DNA of 64,000 nt from Deltaproteobacteria bacterium (GTDB taxonomy: Bacteria; Myxococcota_C; UBA6777). Positions 45,048-54,970 of this stretch are shown one piece after another (within the stretch, counting starts at the first letter, position 1; every line of letters starts with the position of its first letter). The notes beneath the pieces are model-generated. The model saw nothing but the letters and a program-made list of their open reading frames with translations. It did no database searches and was not told the origin of the DNA. Location: assembly GCA_006226375.1 (NCBI GenBank), contig SBHC01000065.1, positions 62,001-126,000 of the forward strand. The letters run 5' to 3'. A program made the position numbers and the translations under genes.

Positions 45048-46130
45048 ATGTTCCAAGTGAAGTGGGAACGATGGCTCATAACAATTGTCGTAGGTGTCTG
45101 GGTGGGTGGCTTGGTCGCTACCCCACAAGCCTGGTCCCAAATCGATCCCAACAACCCAAACGGTGTTCCCAATGCAGGCGCAGTCAAGAAGACTGGAAAG
45201 AAAGCCGGCTGGTGGAAGCGTTTGTCGGCGAGCGTGTCTCTTACGACATCGTTGGGTACTGGTAGCTTTGCTCCTTCGGAGAGCTATAAGAATCACTTTG
45301 TGGCGCAGTCGGTTTTTCTCACCGCTGGGTACCAGATCTGGAAAGGTCTTTCGGTGCAAGCCAGCTGGAGCTTTGACTGGGAATACACCCAACCGGATAA
45401 CTCATCGGGCCGTCGGTTTTTCCCCCGAGATGTGAACTTGGTGCTGGGGTGGTTCAATCCCATCAAAGCCATTCAAAAAGCTTTGTTTCACAGTCTCTCT
45501 ATCAATGTGCAGTTGCCCTCGTCTTTGCTGGCACAAGTCGAAACTCGTTTGCTGCGATTGGGCATGGGGCTTTCTCTTGGACATACCATCAAGCGCATTG
45601 TGACATTCAGTTATTCGTTTGGTTTCAACAAGTCATTCCATCGCTACACCTCACCTGTGTTCAACCAGGGGGAGGGAGACCTCCCTTCGATTATGCTGCG
45701 TCAAAGCACTCGCAACAGCATTGGGTTGTCGGATGGAATGGCTCCTGTTCCAGGCACTCGTAACACCGAGTGGATGGTCCAAAATACGCTGTCGGTGATG
45801 TTTTACCCCCACAAAACCGTCACCATCGGCGCTACGTTTGGGATCTTTCATTTGTTCCGTTACGCCATGCCCATCGATGAGTTTACCCCTGTCATTCCGA
45901 CGGTGGATGGACCGGTACAGGCAGACGCTGTGGGACGCGTCGACTTTACCATGGGAGACATCTACGTCTCCTGGCGACCCATCCGCTACTTCAGCATGGC
46001 GCTGGGAGCTACCTCCTGGCAAACGCCCTTTGCTGGAAACAATCGATCGTTGCGCCTTCCGTTTCTCAACGTTGTCACGGCCAACGATAACACGACCACC
46101 TTTTATTTGCGCCTCACGGGCTCGTACTAA
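45048..46130 (+). CDS. Predicted outer-membrane beta-barrel protein
   Basis: The 360-residue protein has a signal peptide (LITIVVGVWVGGLVATPQAWS). Alternating amphipathic strands follow, rich in aromatic residues and ending in YLRLTGSY, a C-terminal pattern usual for barrel proteins. AAGGAGG six bases before ATG 45048 decides the start over 45030. There is no family name. It lies 103 bases upstream of the large metalloprotease gene on the same strand, so joint expression is plausible. Confidence 0.65.
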   Translation: MFQVKWERWLITIVVGVWVGGLVATPQAWSQIDPNNPNGVPNAGAVKKTGKKAGWWKRLSASVSLTTSLGTGSFAPSESYKNHFVAQSVFLTAGYQIWKGLSVQASWSFDWEYTQPDNSSGRRFFPRDVNLVLGWFNPIKAIQKALFHSLSINVQLPSSLLAQVETRLLRLGMGLSLGHTIKRIVTFSYSFGFNKSFHRYTSPVFNQGEGDLPSIMLRQSTRNSIGLSDGMAPVPGTRNTEWMVQNTLSVMFYPHKTVTIGATFGIFHLFRYAMPIDEFTPVIPTVDGPVQADAVGRVDFTMGDIYVSWRPIRYFSMALGATSWQTPFAGNNRSLRLPFLNVVTANDNTTTFYLRLTGSY

Positions 46131-46233
46131 ATTGCTCATCCTCCTGTGGAGCCGGACACAATCACATCTTGTTTGATGTGTACCGGTTCAGCCCACTTGC
46201 TCAGGAGACTTCTTTAGGTACTGGGAGAACGAT

Positions 46234-49200
46234 ATGTTTAAGTTACCTTTACGCCGTACACGCTGGACTTTGCGGCTCCTCGCTCTAGTTTCCCTTGTTT
46301 CGCTGTTTTGGATGATGGGCTGCGCGCAAGATCTGCCCGACATCAACCGGACCCAGCCTCGTGGTCTCGAAAAGTCGATGTTCCGGGCCAAAAACGACGA
46401 TGGAAGCCCTCGGGAGTGGTACTTCCGTCAAACTGTCATTGAAGTACCTTACGGAAGCGGCTCGACCTTTGTGGGAGAGCAAGGCAACACAGAAAAGATT
46501 GTGTGGGAGATTACCGAGCGTTATCTGTACGCGTATCGTTCCCGCGAGTACGTCAAAAACACCGACGCCCCAGCCCAACGACCGGATACGGAAGACTACA
46601 AAGGCTCGGCTGTCGCAGCGTTTCGGATTGAAAGCCACTTTGATGTGCAGCGCAGCTACAATCCTGCGACTGGGGAACAAACCAACGTGATCGTGGAGAA
46701 CATGTCGGATCGTCCCTGGCACGAGCGCAAGCACATGCGCGTTGACTTCTCTCAAAATCTCGTCACCGACTTTACGTTTGTGGCTTCCAATGTGAAGGCG
46801 CAGCCGATCAGCTATTACATCCCTGAGACCGAGGTCAACAACAAAGACCGCGCGAACATCACGGACAACTACATGGATGTTGTTCACAAGATGCACATCC
46901 AACCCGAACTCAATGAGTTGTACTCCAAGTACTTCGGCCGACCGGTTCCCTCCTGTTGGTTGTACACCTCCATCACCAAGGACTGCTCGGGTCAAACCAT
47001 CAAGATTCGCTCCTCGTTTATGTTGGCCAAGAAAACCGGATACACCAAGAAAGAATACAGCAACAACCGGATGGACAAGTTTGGCTTCTTCCGTCAAACC
47101 AACTACACCTACAACCGTGGCTACGGAGTGCTGGAAGACACCACCAGCCGGGTGATTCAACGTTGGAACATCTGGGAAAACGAAAGCTCCTGCGCCAAGC
47201 CAGGCGAAACCTTGTCTCATGCCAACTGCAAGGTGAAGCGCATCCCCTATTACGTCAACGAGCTGTTTCCCGAAGAACTCAAACCTTCAACGGCTGAAGT
47301 CTTCAAACAGTGGAACAAGAACTTTGCTGAAGTTGTGAAGAAACGTTCTGGCAAAGACCAGGGCGACATCTTCATCTTCTGCCCCAACAATCCCGTGAAA
47401 AAAGGTGACCCCGAGGTCTGTGGAAAAGAAGGCTTGTCTCCCCAAATTGGTGACCTTCGCTATAGCTTCATTTATTGGGTTGCGCGTCCTCACCGCTCGT
47501 CACCTCTTGGGTATGGACCTTCGGCTTCTGACCCCATTACCGGCGAAGTGTTTAACGCCAACTCCTTCATCTATGGCGCAGCTCTCGATCGTTACGCCAA
47601 CTACGCGACAGACCTGGTTCGCCTGGTCAACGGTGATGTGGAAGGTGAGCGACTTGCTCTCGGTCAACAACTGCTGGCCTATCACAAGAACATGAAAGGC
47701 TTGTTGGAGCACACACACGACCATCACCATAAGCTAACTCAGACCAGCAGCACCATCACCAAGAACATCACAAACTTAAAGGCCATTGGTGACCGTTTGC
47801 GAAAGCGCGTAAAGGATGGGCGAGCTAGCTTCGATTGGGCCTCCGCCAATCTCAAGAAGCTGGCCGACAATCCGAACAATGCAGCGGTTCTGACAGGTGA
47901 CCTGTTCAAAGCGTTTGGCTTGGGCTTCTTGTCTCCAAGTGGTCAAATCAACCAGAAGATTCTCGACCATTACGGTCCCCATCGTTTGGCCAGCCGTGAC
48001 TTCCTTAAGTGGTCGCGTGACCGAATGACCCGATTGTCCAAGCGCAATGTCTTCATGTCAGACTTCCTTGACGACGGCATCCTCTCTCGCGCTCAGAAGA
48101 TGAAGGATATGTTCCGTGGTGACGATGGAAAGGTTGACTACAAGAAGGTCTACGAAAAGCTACGTGCTGACATTTACCTTGCTGTTACCCTCCACGAAGT
48201 GGGTCACAACATGGGACTGCGACATAACTTCGCAGGCTCGGCTGATGCTATCAACTACCATGACCAATACTGGAAGCTACGCGCCGAAACAGTGGTCCAG
48301 GGAGAGCGTGCCCCTCGTCCTTTCTACAAGTACACTGGATTGGACGGCGTCAAGCTCCGTTCGGCCATTGAGAAAGGCATGCACGAGTTCCAGTATAGCT
48401 CCATCATGGATTACGGAGCGGGCTTTGCTAGCGACTTGCACGGTCTCGGAAAGTACGACCGGGCTGCGATCCTCTACGGATACGGTGATTTGGTTGAAGT
48501 CTTCAAGGATGGCTCAACGGTCCTAAGTCCACAGCAAGCCAAGCAGCAGCTTTCACCAGGAACCTGGCACTACACTGAGCTTCCCCGTGTGATCGCTGGG
48601 AGCGGAAAAGACTTCACGCAGCAGATTAAGTCGCTGACCCAAGACGCCCGTCGTGTCGTTGGCTTGGAAGAACTCTCGAAGAACAACAACCTTGTGGAAG
48701 TTCCTTATCGCTTCTGCAGCGACGAATACCACCAGGGCGCCTCCGACTGCAACCGCTTTGACCAGGGTGCTGACCCCTACGAGCGTGTCTTTGATATGTC
48801 ACAGCGCTACTGGAGCCACTACATCTTCAACGCGTTCAAACGAGGGCGTGTGGAGTTTGGCTTAAACATTGATAGCTACATGGCTCGCATCTACGACCGT
48901 TACTTCTTACCTATCACTCATCAGTACAAGCACTTTGTGAACAACGGCTTGATCATCCGCAGTGGCCAAACCTGCGGGCAAAACGGTGGACCCTGGTACG
49001 GAGATGATCGCTGTGGAAACGCAGGCTTCGTCGCTGCAGTGCATGGCCTTAACTTCTTCTACCAAGTGATGCAAACTCCCGACGCAGGTTGTTACCGTCG
49101 CGGCACAGGCAGTTCCTCTCGTACCTTCCAGCATATCAGCGAAGGCGCTTGTCCTCGCACCAACGGAAAGGTTGCGGAGAATCATATCGAAGTTCCTCTG

Positions 49201-50004
49201 GGCAAAGGTCGGATGATGCTTAGCTCCTACGACAAGGAGTCCAACGGATATGAGTTCTACTGGAAGCCCAACAACTTTGGCGCCTGGTGGGACAAATACA
49301 TGGCTGTGATGGCTCTCGGTGATCCGTACACCCGCTTCCTCGGCGTCGATAACTCCGGAAACGCTCGTAGCTTCTTGATCAATTACTCCAACTTGTTTGG
49401 TCGCTATGTCAACAACATTGTAGGTGCCTTCCTGGCCGGTAAACCCGAAAGCTATGGTCCGGTGGTCTCAAGCTCAGGCAGCACCCTCACCATGTCGTTC
49501 CGTAACGCCATTAACATTGCTGGAGCAGGCTTTGACCCCGTCCCATCTTATGGCTTGAGTCCCAGCTTGGATCCCAACGAACAGTACACAGCCAAGCTAC
49601 TCGTGGGCTTCCTCGCTGCGGTGTACTTCTCAGGTGACACCGATGACCAGAGCCTTAATGAGTCTCTCAAGATCTCGGTCCGTGGTCGTTCGGAGAGTCC
49701 TGAAGTTCCCGAGAGTGTTCGCAAGGACCCCTCCAAGTATGTTGAGATTGTGGATCCAGGAAGCCAACGCATTTACTACGCCGCCAAGGTCAACACATCC
49801 CGGAACACCTTCAACGTTGGACCCTCCGCATTCTCCTCCGGTTATGAGATGCTGGTGTCTATCAAGAACCGATTCTATGAGGCTGACGGAAAAACCCTCA
49901 AGTCCGGTGTGGACATTGAAACCGTTCACTCCGAGTTCCACTACATCAACATCGTGATGGGCTGGCTGAACGCAGGTGAATACAACCGACCCCGTGGCTT
50001 CTAA
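46234..50004 (+). CDS. Large zinc-dependent metalloprotease lipoprotein
   Basis: The 1256-residue protein has a lipoprotein signal (LVSLVSLFWMMGC). The metzincin-type zinc motif HEVGHNMGLRH lies near residue 654, with SSIMDYGAGF about 70 residues later as the expected Met-turn-like segment. This matches the large secreted DUF4953/DUF5117-type zinc metalloproteases in layout. It probably digests protein outside the cell or at the outer membrane. It has several cysteine pairs in the last third and no C-terminal anchor. Confidence 0.86.
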   Translation: MFKLPLRRTRWTLRLLALVSLVSLFWMMGCAQDLPDINRTQPRGLEKSMFRAKNDDGSPREWYFRQTVIEVPYGSGSTFVGEQGNTEKIVWEITERYLYAYRSREYVKNTDAPAQRPDTEDYKGSAVAAFRIESHFDVQRSYNPATGEQTNVIVENMSDRPWHERKHMRVDFSQNLVTDFTFVASNVKAQPISYYIPETEVNNKDRANITDNYMDVVHKMHIQPELNELYSKYFGRPVPSCWLYTSITKDCSGQTIKIRSSFMLAKKTGYTKKEYSNNRMDKFGFFRQTNYTYNRGYGVLEDTTSRVIQRWNIWENESSCAKPGETLSHANCKVKRIPYYVNELFPEELKPSTAEVFKQWNKNFAEVVKKRSGKDQGDIFIFCPNNPVKKGDPEVCGKEGLSPQIGDLRYSFIYWVARPHRSSPLGYGPSASDPITGEVFNANSFIYGAALDRYANYATDLVRLVNGDVEGERLALGQQLLAYHKNMKGLLEHTHDHHHKLTQTSSTITKNITNLKAIGDRLRKRVKDGRASFDWASANLKKLADNPNNAAVLTGDLFKAFGLGFLSPSGQINQKILDHYGPHRLASRDFLKWSRDRMTRLSKRNVFMSDFLDDGILSRAQKMKDMFRGDDGKVDYKKVYEKLRADIYLAVTLHEVGHNMGLRHNFAGSADAINYHDQYWKLRAETVVQGERAPRPFYKYTGLDGVKLRSAIEKGMHEFQYSSIMDYGAGFASDLHGLGKYDRAAILYGYGDLVEVFKDGSTVLSPQQAKQQLSPGTWHYTELPRVIAGSGKDFTQQIKSLTQDARRVVGLEELSKNNNLVEVPYRFCSDEYHQGASDCNRFDQGADPYERVFDMSQRYWSHYIFNAFKRGRVEFGLNIDSYMARIYDRYFLPITHQYKHFVNNGLIIRSGQTCGQNGGPWYGDDRCGNAGFVAAVHGLNFFYQVMQTPDAGCYRRGTGSSSRTFQHISEGACPRTNGKVAENHIEVPLGKGRMMLSSYDKESNGYEFYWKPNNFGAWWDKYMAVMALGDPYTRFLGVDNSGNARSFLINYSNLFGRYVNNIVGAFLAGKPESYGPVVSSSGSTLTMSFRNAINIAGAGFDPVPSYGLSPSLDPNEQYTAKLLVGFLAAVYFSGDTDDQSLNESLKISVRGRSESPEVPESVRKDPSKYVEIVDPGSQRIYYAAKVNTSRNTFNVGPSAFSSGYEMLVSIKNRFYEADGKTLKSGVDIETVHSEFHYINIVMGWLNAGEYNRPRGF

Positions 50005-50270
50005 CGCTTCTGCTTTCTTTCCCCTCTCTTCCCCTTCCTGCCTCTCTCGTCAATGTCTCTCCTTCGTTCATTTTGTTCCGGATGCGATTCAATCCTATCG
50101 GTAAGAGAGTGGCCTTTGCATTTGTGATCCGTGGACTCCTGAACAATACCAACAAACCAACTGCCTACGACCACACCCTTTGAAACTTCTCCTTTACCTC
50201 TGTTGTCACATTCTGTAGCATTCAGCTTCTCTGTTCTTTGGCTACTTTTCTCAGGTTGTGGAGATAGACG

Positions 50271-51416
50271 ATGGCTCTACGTGTGCAATGGTTGGGTTGG
50301 ATCGGCTTGGTGGCTGTGGTTGTGTTGTTGAAAGCTTGTCCTGCAAGTCCGGGGGACGAACCCAGCGTTTCGACGGAACCAACGGCTACCGCGGAGACTG
50401 GTATCGAAGAGACGGGCGTGGAGGAGACTGCGCCTCAGGAACCGAATCCTCCCGAAGCCAGCGTGGAGCAACCTCCTATGGAGTCGTCTCTCGACGAAGG
50501 GACTGCGGCCAAACTACATCCTTTGATGAAGGACGTGGACAAAGCGCAGTACGAAAAGCACCTCAACTTTATGTCCAAACCAAGGTCGCCCGGCACCGAG
50601 CACTGGCAAAAAACCCAAGACTATTGCGCTGCACAGTTCAAGCAGTATGGTTATCAGGTGGAGCTGCACAAGTACGGTACTGGGGTCAATGTGATTGGTG
50701 TCAAGGAGGGAACCACTCTGAAGCAAGAGCGGATCCTTGTCTCGGCTCACTACGACTCCGTTCCCAACTGTGAAGGCGCTGACGACAACGCTTCGGGGAC
50801 AGCCGGTGTTTTGGAGGCCGCTCGTGTGCTGGCAAAACAAACGCACCAACGGACCCTGGTTGTTGCGTGCTGGGATGAGGAAGAGAGAGGACTGCTGGGC
50901 TCCATCGCTTATGCCAAACGTGCTGTGGCCAACAAAGAAACCATCAAGATGCATTTTGTGTTGGAGATGATCGGGTACTATTCCGACGAACCCAACAGCC
51001 AAACCTTGCCCACGGGCTTGAACTTGTTGTTTCCTGATGAAACCAAAGCTGTAGCAGAGAACCAGTACCGTGGGGACTTTGTTGCTCTGGTGGGTGACAC
51101 AGGAGCTTTGCCAGCGGCCAAACTCATGGCCGACTTTGGCAAGGTTCTTGGACTCAACACCATCACACTAACGGTTCCCGATAGCCTCAAAACCTCCCCG
51201 CTGGCGCGAGACCTGCAACGTTCAGATCATGCACCGTACTGGAGCATCAATGTGCCTGCGATGATGATTACCGACACATCTGAGTTTCGTTACAAACCCT
51301 ATCATTGCCGCAACGGTGCCAAAGACAGCGTCGAAAAACTCAACGCTGACTTCTCCACTCAGATCATTCAGGTCACCGTCGGAGCTGCTGCCACTCTTCT
51401 TTCCCCAACTCCCTAA
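50271..51416 (+). CDS. M28-family zinc peptidase, lipoprotein
   Basis: The 381-residue protein has a lipoprotein-type signal (LVAVVVLLKAC) and an acidic Thr/Glu/Pro linker. The M28 metal sites follow in order: SAHYDSVPN (His-Asp), GADDNASG (bridging Asp), CWDEEERGLLGS (catalytic Glu-Glu), VLEMIGYY and SDHAPYWSINVPAMMI (late His). It is an aminopeptidase-like enzyme outside the cytoplasm. GGAG precedes the ATG. The preceding 266 bases are pyrimidine-rich and hold no gene. Confidence 0.88.
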   Translation: MALRVQWLGWIGLVAVVVLLKACPASPGDEPSVSTEPTATAETGIEETGVEETAPQEPNPPEASVEQPPMESSLDEGTAAKLHPLMKDVDKAQYEKHLNFMSKPRSPGTEHWQKTQDYCAAQFKQYGYQVELHKYGTGVNVIGVKEGTTLKQERILVSAHYDSVPNCEGADDNASGTAGVLEAARVLAKQTHQRTLVVACWDEEERGLLGSIAYAKRAVANKETIKMHFVLEMIGYYSDEPNSQTLPTGLNLLFPDETKAVAENQYRGDFVALVGDTGALPAAKLMADFGKVLGLNTITLTVPDSLKTSPLARDLQRSDHAPYWSINVPAMMITDTSEFRYKPYHCRNGAKDSVEKLNADFSTQIIQVTVGAAATLLSPTP

Positions 51417-51470
51417 CTTTCAATGTTAATACAATAGCCCACAAAGATCTGACAAAGAACAAACAAAACG

Positions 51471-51497
51471 TTGACACAAACAAAGCAAGGGTATGCT
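51471..51497 (+). promoter_or_regulatory. Candidate promoter for the two-component operon
   Basis: A consensus TTGACA at 51471-51476 and TATGCT at 51492-51497 are 15 bases apart (shorter than ideal), about 50 bases before the kinase start. Consensus match only. Confidence 0.3.
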
Positions 51498-51546
51498 TAT
51501 GTAGGACGTCGATGTTGCAGAACTTTCTATAGAAGGTGTGCTGGGT

Positions 51547-53142
51547 ATGTGGTTGCTACGCGCAACATGGCTGTGGTTGGTTGTCCTTCTTCTCGTGGGA
51601 AGTTGGTTGGGTTGGTATGCTTACACCCAGTTGTCTGTCCCATCTGAAGAGGCCTTGCGCCTTCAGGTATTCGCCGTTCCATCATTGTTTCGCGCCACGG
51701 CCCCTGCTCGTGACTTTCTCCATGTTGAAAAGGTCCTCGAATCGCGACCTGCGAGCTTGTTCAAGTATGAATCCTTGCTTCCATCTCTCCATCAAGCATC
51801 CTTTGCGGATAGCTCAGCCTTTGCAAGCTTTCAACAAGCTTGCACCAAGCCTTCTCCTCCCAACCTTCGTGGCGCTTTTTGGAACAAAGCCATACAGTGG
51901 GAATTGTTTCGTTGCGGCCGCCTTCAGCGTTTGGAGTCTTCGTTCTTTCAAAAGCCTCCTTTTGTCCACCCCCTCGGTCATAGCTATGTGTACCGTGCCT
52001 GGAAAACCAACCGTCCTAGGTTTCGAAAAACAGACTGGCTGGAGAAGCATTGGCAGCGGTTGCATGTGCTGGAGCTATCCAAGATTCCTGTAGGCTACCT
52101 ACCTTTGGACAAGATGTGGTTGTACTTGCACAAGCTAGGCTGGCAACCTTGGAAAGGTCTCTTGCAAGGACAAACGTTGGTCGTTGGAACTCACTGGGTG
52201 TTTGTTCGTGAGGTTGCAATCCCACCGACAACTTCCCGAACCTACCGGGTGTTTCGATACAATGAATTCTCCCGCTTCTTGAAGGAACGTCATCTGCGGC
52301 TTTCAATCGGTTCTACCTCTTCAACAGGTCCTTGTTTGGTTCGCCAAGGCGCCTTGTGTTGGTCTGCGACAAGGGAGACTTCCTCTCTGTGGGGCATTGT
52401 CCTCGGCGGGGTCTTGTTTTCCCTTTCTTTGGGTCTGTTGGTTCACCTTGTCTTTGTGCAGGTTCGACGGTATTGGGAGCGTCAACAGCTTCAAAAGAAG
52501 CACTCCTTTCTTATCCAAACCTTGACCCATGAGCTACGAACGCCAGCTACCGCTTTGCAACTTGTGGTTGACTCGTTTCGTCGTGACTATGACGACTTGC
52601 CTGATTCAAGCCAGGTTGCGTTTTTGCGGATGAGCCAAGAGTTACAAAAGCTGAAGCGAGTTATTCATGCGAGCCAGCAGTATCTTCAGTCCAACCTGAA
52701 CGATGGTACTGTTTCTCTTCAGAAGCAATGTATCCCGTCCGTCCATCGTTTTGTTGCTGACATCGTTTCCGATTGGGCCGAAGAACATGATGTTTCAGTG
52801 GAGGTTGTTGCCGACGGAAGCGACGGAAACATTCAACTCGACAGGTATTGGTTTAAGCTATGCCTTAACAACCTGTTGTCCAATGCTCTTTTTCATGGCA
52901 AGCCACCTGTGAAGGTTTTTCTTCAGTGGGATGATTCTTGGGTAAAGGTCGCAGTCCAAGATCAAGGTGCTGCTTCCCTCAACCTTGGCGATTTGCTGCA
53001 GCCTTTTTATAAAGGAGAAGAGAGTCATGGGTTGGGTTTGGGGCTTGGTATTGTCGAACATTTGGTTCGTGAAATGGGAGGCTCTTTGTCACTCACGACC
53101 CAACCTACCACGTTTACCATCCAGTTGGAGCGGAAGGGATGA
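51547..53142 (+). CDS. Membrane sensor histidine kinase
   Basis: The 531-residue protein has a first membrane segment (WLWLVVLLLVGSWLGWYAY) and a roughly 245-residue periplasmic sensor region without a known fold. A second membrane segment follows (LWGIVLGGVLFSLSLGLLVHL, about 275-300). HisKA is centred on His 328 in LTHELRTPATALQ, and HATPase_c has NNLLSNALFHG and HGLGLGLGIVEHLV. ATG 51547 is preferred over the GTG at 51538. The stop overlaps the response-regulator start by four bases. Confidence 0.93.
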   Translation: MWLLRATWLWLVVLLLVGSWLGWYAYTQLSVPSEEALRLQVFAVPSLFRATAPARDFLHVEKVLESRPASLFKYESLLPSLHQASFADSSAFASFQQACTKPSPPNLRGAFWNKAIQWELFRCGRLQRLESSFFQKPPFVHPLGHSYVYRAWKTNRPRFRKTDWLEKHWQRLHVLELSKIPVGYLPLDKMWLYLHKLGWQPWKGLLQGQTLVVGTHWVFVREVAIPPTTSRTYRVFRYNEFSRFLKERHLRLSIGSTSSTGPCLVRQGALCWSATRETSSLWGIVLGGVLFSLSLGLLVHLVFVQVRRYWERQQLQKKHSFLIQTLTHELRTPATALQLVVDSFRRDYDDLPDSSQVAFLRMSQELQKLKRVIHASQQYLQSNLNDGTVSLQKQCIPSVHRFVADIVSDWAEEHDVSVEVVADGSDGNIQLDRYWFKLCLNNLLSNALFHGKPPVKVFLQWDDSWVKVAVQDQGAASLNLGDLLQPFYKGEESHGLGLGLGIVEHLVREMGGSLSLTTQPTTFTIQLERKG

Positions 53143-53843
53143 CCAAGGTTCTTATCGTTGAAGACGAAACCAACATCCGTGAGATGGTGACCGAGCGCTT
53201 GGAGGAGGAGGGGTTTGCTGTGGTTTCTGCATCCACCTTTGCCATGGGACAGCGCCTCTTTGCCTCCGAACAGCCGGACCTTGTGATTCTGGATTGGCGA
53301 TTGCCTGATGGACAAGGTATCGAACTTCTCAAACAGTGGCGGCAGAGCGGTGCTACAACTCCCGTTGTCTTTTTGTCTGCTCGTGTGGAACTTATCGACA
53401 AGGTCTTGGGTCTGGAGCTTGGTGCCAATGACTACATCACCAAGCCTTTTGAAATGAGGGAGCTAATTGCTCGTCTTCGGGTGCAAGAGCGTTGGTTGGC
53501 TGGACAATTCCAGTCCGGTGACGCTTCCAATTCAGCGCGGTTGGAGTCTCACGGTGTTACCCTGGAGCTTGGGAGTCATGACGTTTTCTACCATGGGGAG
53601 CAGCTATCTCTTACACGCAAAGAGTTTTCGATGCTGCACTTGTTTCTCTCTCATCCTGGGCAAGTCTTTACACGGGATGAACTCCTGGATCAGGTCTGGG
53701 GTTATGACCAGTATCCTGAAACACGAACCGTTGACACTCATGTTATGCAGTTACGTCAGAAGCTATCCAATGACTTGATCGAAACCGTTCGTGGAGTCGG
53801 TTATCGTTGGGTCAAGAACAACCCAAACCTGACAAACAACTAA
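53139..53843 (+). CDS. OmpR/PhoB-family response regulator
   Basis: The 234-residue protein has a receiver domain with the acidic pair in IVEDE, the phosphoacceptor Asp 52 (LVILDWRLPDG) and Lys in YITKPFE. A winged-helix DNA-binding domain follows, with LTRKEFSMLHLFLSHPGQVF and TVDTHVMQLRQKL. The ATGA overlap with the kinase gene shows they form one two-component system. Targets are unknown; the secreted hydrolases and lipoproteins nearby are candidates. Confidence 0.95.
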   Translation: MTKVLIVEDETNIREMVTERLEEEGFAVVSASTFAMGQRLFASEQPDLVILDWRLPDGQGIELLKQWRQSGATTPVVFLSARVELIDKVLGLELGANDYITKPFEMRELIARLRVQERWLAGQFQSGDASNSARLESHGVTLELGSHDVFYHGEQLSLTRKEFSMLHLFLSHPGQVFTRDELLDQVWGYDQYPETRTVDTHVMQLRQKLSNDLIETVRGVGYRWVKNNPNLTNN

Positions 53844-53919
53844 CAAAGAGACGATGAACCTGACCTTCTCTTTCTCTATTCTCAGAGCGTTTCCTCACCT
53901 TTCACACAAGGAGAACCAC

Positions 53920-54921
53920 ATGAAAGTACGACGAAACGCATCTGTATGGGCCCGTATCCTACGATGGGCTGGCGGGCTTGGACTTGTTTTGGGGCTTTGC
54001 GCTTGTGCCGAAGCTCCCCTCTCGCTAAATCCTTCCAATCACCAAACGTTGGCTGTTCCTCTTGCCTTGCAGAAGGCGCACCAAGCCTATGCAAAAGGAG
54101 AGTGGAAACAGACAGCTCTTCTGGTCAAAGAGGTCTTCCTGAGCTACCCCAACAACTCTGTGGTCCAAAAAAACGCGTTGCAGCTTTTGGAGAAGGTCCA
54201 TGAACAAAAGCCTGCCGTGCCCGCCGATTGGAAGCTACCCAAGGGAGTCAAACTTCTGGAGTTCATGACGCGACGGGGCGTCTTTTTGAATCAGGTTCTT
54301 TTTCATTCGGCTTTGCGTTTTCGCACCGTAGAACGAAACACTCTCAAACAGGTGACGTTAACTCATGGGTCAGGTCGAGTTGTTTTGGATCGAGCGCGCT
54401 CTGTCGGCGTGCTTCACTCGTCTTTCGAGAGAGACGGTAACGACTATCTTCATGACCTGTACTTCTCGGATGAAAGCAAACCTTTGCCCCAAGGTCTGTA
54501 TCGTGTGAAGCTTGTGACGCAAACGGGACAAACAACAGCAGGTTGGTTTTTTATCGACTCCAAGGCTTATTCTACAAAGTCTCCGGAGATTGGTTTGCCC
54601 GCGAAGTTACGACCCCAAGACTTGGCCGATCAGTTGCGCTTTCCCAGCTTTCGGTCACCAGAGTTTCGGGCTGGAGAGCGAAGGACCTTTTACACTCGCA
54701 TCGTGAAGCTATCGGACGGCAAAAACTCTGTGGTTCGGGAGCTTTGGACTGCGAGACTTAAGCCATCACACATTCGGGTTAAGAAGTTCTTGAAGCCTGG
54801 AAGCTATCGTTTGTATGCGGGGTATCGAGAAGTCCGTAAGTTTGGGCCCATGTACCTGTCCAGAATAAGCTATCGGTTGAAGCGCTTTGCAGTAGAGAGA
54901 GTCTTTTCATCCCAGCCATAA
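53920..54921 (+). CDS. Lipoprotein of unknown function
   Basis: The 333-residue protein has a lipoprotein signal (GLGLVLGLCAC). A short helical TPR-like segment follows (LQKAHQAYAKGEWKQTALLV), then a beta-rich body. AAGGAGAACCAC before ATG 53920 sets the start. No family is recognised. It lies 76 bases after the response regulator on the same strand and may belong to the same transcript. Confidence 0.68.
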   Translation: MKVRRNASVWARILRWAGGLGLVLGLCACAEAPLSLNPSNHQTLAVPLALQKAHQAYAKGEWKQTALLVKEVFLSYPNNSVVQKNALQLLEKVHEQKPAVPADWKLPKGVKLLEFMTRRGVFLNQVLFHSALRFRTVERNTLKQVTLTHGSGRVVLDRARSVGVLHSSFERDGNDYLHDLYFSDESKPLPQGLYRVKLVTQTGQTTAGWFFIDSKAYSTKSPEIGLPAKLRPQDLADQLRFPSFRSPEFRAGERRTFYTRIVKLSDGKNSVVRELWTARLKPSHIRVKKFLKPGSYRLYAGYREVRKFGPMYLSRISYRLKRFAVERVFSSQP

Positions 54922-54970
54922 AGGGATAAGATGACGCGGAATCAACGAAAGACCATGTTTGGAGTCGTGT

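Noticed and set aside
44815-45060. 81-codon frame before the beta-barrel gene
   Set aside because: Overlaps the strongly supported start at 45048 and has no coding-like composition.
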